A DNA stretch of 64,000 nt from positions 372,001 through 436,000 of the forward strand of contig NZ_SRUZ01000006.1 in NCBI RefSeq assembly GCF_004791165.1, written 5' to 3'. Position numbers and translations under genes: made by a program. A model generated the notes under the pieces. That model searched no databases. It was not told the origin of the DNA and saw only the letters and a list, made by a program, of their open reading frames with translations. Every line of letters starts with the position of its first letter. The stretch's first letter is position 1. Below are positions 60,919-64,000 of the stretch, piece after piece. This stretch comes from Mesorhizobium sp. M8A.F.Ca.ET.218.01.1.1. GTDB taxonomy: Bacteria > Pseudomonadota > Alphaproteobacteria > Rhizobiales > Rhizobiaceae.

Positions 60919-62614
60919 CCGACTGGGCGCCGACATTTTGCAGATCTTGGCAGCCCTCCTGTTCACCCTCCTCCCCCTGCCCGCCTTCACCGCACCCGTC
61001 ATCTGCCCGTCCGGCAGCTCAAACTTCCCGCCCTTCTACGACGACGCCAAGCTGTTCGAGAATGCCATCGCCAGCGCGGCCGAGGTCCAGCCATCCAATC
61101 AGCGACTGACCGGCATCACCGTGCCGCATCATCTCCTGGCCGCCGACCTGGTGGCGCTGGGTTTTCATGCCGCCTCGGGCTTCCGCTACAAACGCATCGT
61201 CATCCTGTCGCCGGACCATTTCCACAAGACGCACAAGCTCTACGCCACCACGGCGCGCGGCTTCGATACCGTGCTTGGTCCGGTCAAGGCCGACACCGAT
61301 GCCGTGCGGCTTCTGGAGAAGAACAGCGACATGGTCGAGGAGTCCTGCCTGTTCGACAAGGAGCATGGCGTACGTGCCATGCTGCCTTTCCTGCACCACT
61401 ATTTCCCCGAGGCGAAAATCGTGCCGGTGGCGATGTCGGTGAAGGCGCGGCGCCGCGACTGGGACAGGCTTGCCGAGGCACTTAAGACAATTGTCGACCA
61501 CGACACGCTGATCGTCGAATCCACCGACTTCTCGCACTATCTGCCGCAGCATGAGGCACACCGTTTCGACCAGCAGTCGCTCAACATGCTGGCCGCCAGC
61601 TCGCTCGACGGCATCGCGGCACTGCGCCAGCCCGATCATGCCGATTCGGTCGGCGCGCTCTACATCCAGACCAGGCTGCAGCGCGAATTGTTCGGCGCCC
61701 TGCCGCTGGTCGTCGCCAATGAGAACTCGCAGGAACACACATCGGATTATGTCGAGCGCACCACCAGCTATGTGGTGGCGCTGTTCGGCGCTTTCGGCCC
61801 CGACTTCAACAACCCCACACGGCCCAAGGACAAAATCTATTATCTCGCCGGCGACGTGAATTTCGGCCGCGCCATGAAGAAGATTTTGGTCCGCGACGGT
61901 GTTGCCGACCGCATCGTCGACAGCATCCTGTCGCTGACCAACTCGCGGCCGCTGATCGTCAATCTCGAAGGCGTCATCCTGCCCAACGTGCCGGAGGCGA
62001 TCGACGATATGACGCTGGCGATGCCGGAGGGCCTCGCTGTCGACATGCTGAAGCGGCTGCATGTCGCCGGCGTGAGCCTCGCCAACAACCATGCCTACGA
62101 TCTCGGCCCGTCCGGCTATGCCGAGACGCTGCAGGCGCTGGACGAAGCCGGCATCCCCCATGTCGCCCAGGGCGAGACGCTGGCGCTCGCCGATCTCGAC
62201 CTGGTCGGCCTGACCGACATCGACACCAACGGCTCGAAGAACACCGACCTGCTCACCCCTGCCTTGCTCGACCGCCTGCTGCACGAAAATGCCGAACGCC
62301 CGGTGGTCGCCTTCGTCCATTGGGGCCGCGAATACAAGACCGAGCCGTCGGCGCGCGAAGAGATGCTCGCCGACCAGATGCGGCTGCGCGGTGTGTCGGC
62401 CATCGTCGGCGGCCATCCGCATGTGTCGAGCGAGGCAATCGTGCCGCTCGGCGGCGGCGATGTGGCTGAAGTCTATTCGCTCGGCAATTTCCTATTTGAC
62501 CAGAAGGCGGAACGCTCGTCCGGATCGATGCTGGAACTGCGCGTCTTTCCCCAGGGCACGATCTTCGCCCGGCTCATTCCCCTGCCCAACTATTTCGAGA
62601 TGGGCCGCAAATAG
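60863..62614 (+). CDS. MEMO-like / CapA-like metallophosphatase fusion protein
   Basis: 583 residues from ATG 60863 (ATG 60896 is possible). N-terminus ISPLEGEMSGRTEGG is encoded by a repeat arm, followed by a signal-like ILQILAALLFTLLPLPAF. Domain 1 (~45-315) is AmmeMemoRadiSam system protein B-like: VPHHLLAADL, ILSPDHFHKTH, ESTDFSHYL. Domain 2 (~325-575) is CapA/PgsA-like: LAGDVNFGR, VNLEGVI, LANNHAYDLG, GGHPHVSSEA, YSLGNFLFDQ. The AMMECR1 and radical-SAM partners are absent here. It may hydrolyse an envelope polymer or phosphoester; the exact role is unknown. Confidence 0.85.
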   Translation: MKLPISPLEGEMSGRTEGGRLGADILQILAALLFTLLPLPAFTAPVICPSGSSNFPPFYDDAKLFENAIASAAEVQPSNQRLTGITVPHHLLAADLVALGFHAASGFRYKRIVILSPDHFHKTHKLYATTARGFDTVLGPVKADTDAVRLLEKNSDMVEESCLFDKEHGVRAMLPFLHHYFPEAKIVPVAMSVKARRRDWDRLAEALKTIVDHDTLIVESTDFSHYLPQHEAHRFDQQSLNMLAASSLDGIAALRQPDHADSVGALYIQTRLQRELFGALPLVVANENSQEHTSDYVERTTSYVVALFGAFGPDFNNPTRPKDKIYYLAGDVNFGRAMKKILVRDGVADRIVDSILSLTNSRPLIVNLEGVILPNVPEAIDDMTLAMPEGLAVDMLKRLHVAGVSLANNHAYDLGPSGYAETLQALDEAGIPHVAQGETLALADLDLVGLTDIDTNGSKNTDLLTPALLDRLLHENAERPVVAFVHWGREYKTEPSAREEMLADQMRLRGVSAIVGGHPHVSSEAIVPLGGGDVAEVYSLGNFLFDQKAERSSGSMLELRVFPQGTIFARLIPLPNYFEMGRK

Positions 62615-62679
62615 CCGTTCCTGGATCAGGATGCGCCAGGCTTAAGATCGGGCCGGCATCACCTGAATATCGATACGTC

Positions 62680-64000
62680 CTAACCGCTGCAGCCGACCAT
62701 GTCGCGTGGCAGATAACACGCCGCCGGCTCGGTCTTGGTCTCGAACAGCGACCGCTTTGGCTTGAAATAGAAGAAGGTCACCGGCTTGCTCTCGCGAACG
62801 CTGCCATCGGCGAAATGCGCGGCGATGCTGAAGTTGTGGATGGACGACATCGACGACCACATCTTCAGCCGCGCCGTATAGGCGCTGATGTTCTTGTTGC
62901 CGCGCACCGGCATGGCGATCGTGTAGTCGTGCTTGCCGATTGGAAACTCGATGTTCTGGTAGCGCATCGCTTCCGGTGTGCCGCCACCGCCATCGCCGCA
63001 TTCGGCCATCGATTCCGGGGTCTCGAAAACCGCCACGGTCACCGAGGTGCGAAACGGCTCGCTGTTCTGATTGATATGACCTTCGTCATCTGTCCAGGAA
63101 TAATCGAGCTTGCCGATCGCATTCAGTGTCATCGCCTGCTGCATATTGCCGAGATAGTCGGCGACCTCGCCGAACTTGATCTTGTTGGCCAACTGACTGC
63201 GGCAGACATTGAGACTGTCCACCGACGGACAGGGAAACCGCCCCGTCTCCAGGCTGGCGGTGTCGACGCCGGCTTCAGTGAGCACGCTCTTGATCGACAC
63301 GTCGACGCCCTCGCCGAAACTGCCAATGTCCTTGCTGAACATACGGCTTGGCTGGCCGCTGGGATTGCCATCCTCGTCCACGGTCGTGAACTGGATGGAC
63401 ATTTTCATGTCCTTGGCGTCGCCCCAGCCATTGTTGATGATCGAGAAATCCGGCCGGAAGCCGACACAGCCGAAATGCTCCGATATCGACAGCATCGGCT
63501 TGCGGTAGGCATCGCTCGAGGCGACCTTCATTTCCAGCCGGTCGAGCCTGACTTTGGATTGGTCCGTCGTTTTGAGGTCGACCTCGGCGAAGGCCGGCGC
63601 TTCGTCCCAGTCCTTGCGGCCAAAGACATTGCTGGTCGTAACCTGCCCGGTGCCGTTCCAGCTGTCATTGTCCTCATCCGCCTGCGGATAGATCGCGATG
63701 TCCTCGTCGCGCACCAGGTGCTGGTACTGCATGTCGGATTGCTGCGTCATACGTTGATCCACCACGACCCCGATCTCGACCTTGTCGGCGTCGCCGCCGC
63801 CGGTCTGCGCCTTCAAAAGGCCGCCGACCCGGGCATCGGCCAGCACGTCTGGACGCGAGCTGCCGACCTCCTTGCCCATCACCCATTGCGATTGATAGAC
63901 CGTGCCGCCGGCGAGCCGGGTCCGACCCTTGCCGTTCTTCAATCCGTCGACAAAGGAGCCGGCGAATATTTCGCCGGTCTTCGACATGAGCCGGCCTTCG
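62680..64000 (-). CDS. MORN-repeat-containing protein, 5' end outside the window
   Basis: At least 439 residues; the frame stays open to the right edge, so the N-terminus is missing. The visible start contains MORN motifs (GEIFAGSFVDGLKNGKGRTRL, GGTVYQSQWVMGKEVG). The rest has many Asp/Gly-rich beta-like segments and eight or so Cys (FGCVGF, FPCPS, NVCRS, AECGDG, ACYL, GCSG), suggesting an extracytoplasmic domain. It converges with the MEMO-CapA gene. No enzyme motif recognised. Confidence 0.7.
   Translation of the reverse strand, partial: EGRLMSKTGEIFAGSFVDGLKNGKGRTRLAGGTVYQSQWVMGKEVGSSRPDVLADARVGGLLKAQTGGGDADKVEIGVVVDQRMTQQSDMQYQHLVRDEDIAIYPQADEDNDSWNGTGQVTTSNVFGRKDWDEAPAFAEVDLKTTDQSKVRLDRLEMKVASSDAYRKPMLSISEHFGCVGFRPDFSIINNGWGDAKDMKMSIQFTTVDEDGNPSGQPSRMFSKDIGSFGEGVDVSIKSVLTEAGVDTASLETGRFPCPSVDSLNVCRSQLANKIKFGEVADYLGNMQQAMTLNAIGKLDYSWTDDEGHINQNSEPFRTSVTVAVFETPESMAECGDGGGGTPEAMRYQNIEFPIGKHDYTIAMPVRGNKNISAYTARLKMWSSMSSIHNFSIAAHFADGSVRESKPVTFFYFKPKRSLFETKTEPAACYLPRDMVGCSG

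Overview
The window is GC-rich, densely coded alphaproteobacterial chromosome. Gene content and order (lptC-lptA-lptB-rpoN-hpf-ptsN, a ferredoxin-type cys operon with DUF2849/DUF934, olsB, a host attachment protein, rhizobial intergenic palindromes) point to Mesorhizobium or a close relative. I see no tRNA, rRNA, CRISPR array, transposase or prophage, so this reads as core chromosome with a few accessory islets.

Layout. 1-2.6 kb: the end of an Ada/Ogt-type alkyltransferase, then four small exported-protein genes that look pilus-like but have no usher. 2.6-7.1 kb: ribokinase, amidase, LysE exporter, a small membrane protein and a nucleoside hydrolase. 7.3-13.7 kb: a heat-shock hsp20 gene with an RpoH-type promoter and a ROSE-like leader, DUF1150, then ptsN, hpf, rpoN, lptB, lptA and lptC on the minus strand. 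14-22.5 kb: sppA, ihfB, lapA-like, an ornithine cyclodeaminase family gene, a WYL regulator with VOC and EVE genes, two RNA methyltransferase-like genes, lspA and acuI. 22.6-29.9 kb: hybrid histidine kinase, olsB with a Pho box, TRIC channel, grpE with an RpoH-like promoter, fatty acid desaturase and a DJ-1/PfpI protein. 30-37.5 kb: GMC oxidoreductase, the assimilatory sulfate operon (cysG-DUF2849-cysI-cysH-DUF934) and a host attachment protein. 37.7-49.7 kb: Kef antiporter, AraC regulator with a divergent quinone reductase-like gene, SDR, PBP1A, pyrophosphatase, a beta-propeller protein, small stress membrane proteins, an RNase D-like exonuclease and an M20 dipeptidase.

49.8-64 kb is the most unusual part. 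A minus-strand locus of three hairpins with C-rich, anti-Shine-Dalgarno-like loops and a strong terminator lies upstream of polA. PolA seems to have lost two proofreading residues. A RusA-like gene of different base composition follows polA directly, then zur. Next comes a compact unit, Tat-type caspase / six-Cys secreted protein / membrane protein / WD40-caspase, followed by a MEMO-CapA fusion whose N-terminus is encoded by one arm of a dispersed palindrome, and a MORN-repeat protein that runs off the end. The caspase unit is my main candidate for an undescribed system.

Start codons were moved inward from the longest open frames where a Shine-Dalgarno sequence, a neighbour overlap or family length supported it. 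All family assignments were made by eye from motifs; no database search was run.
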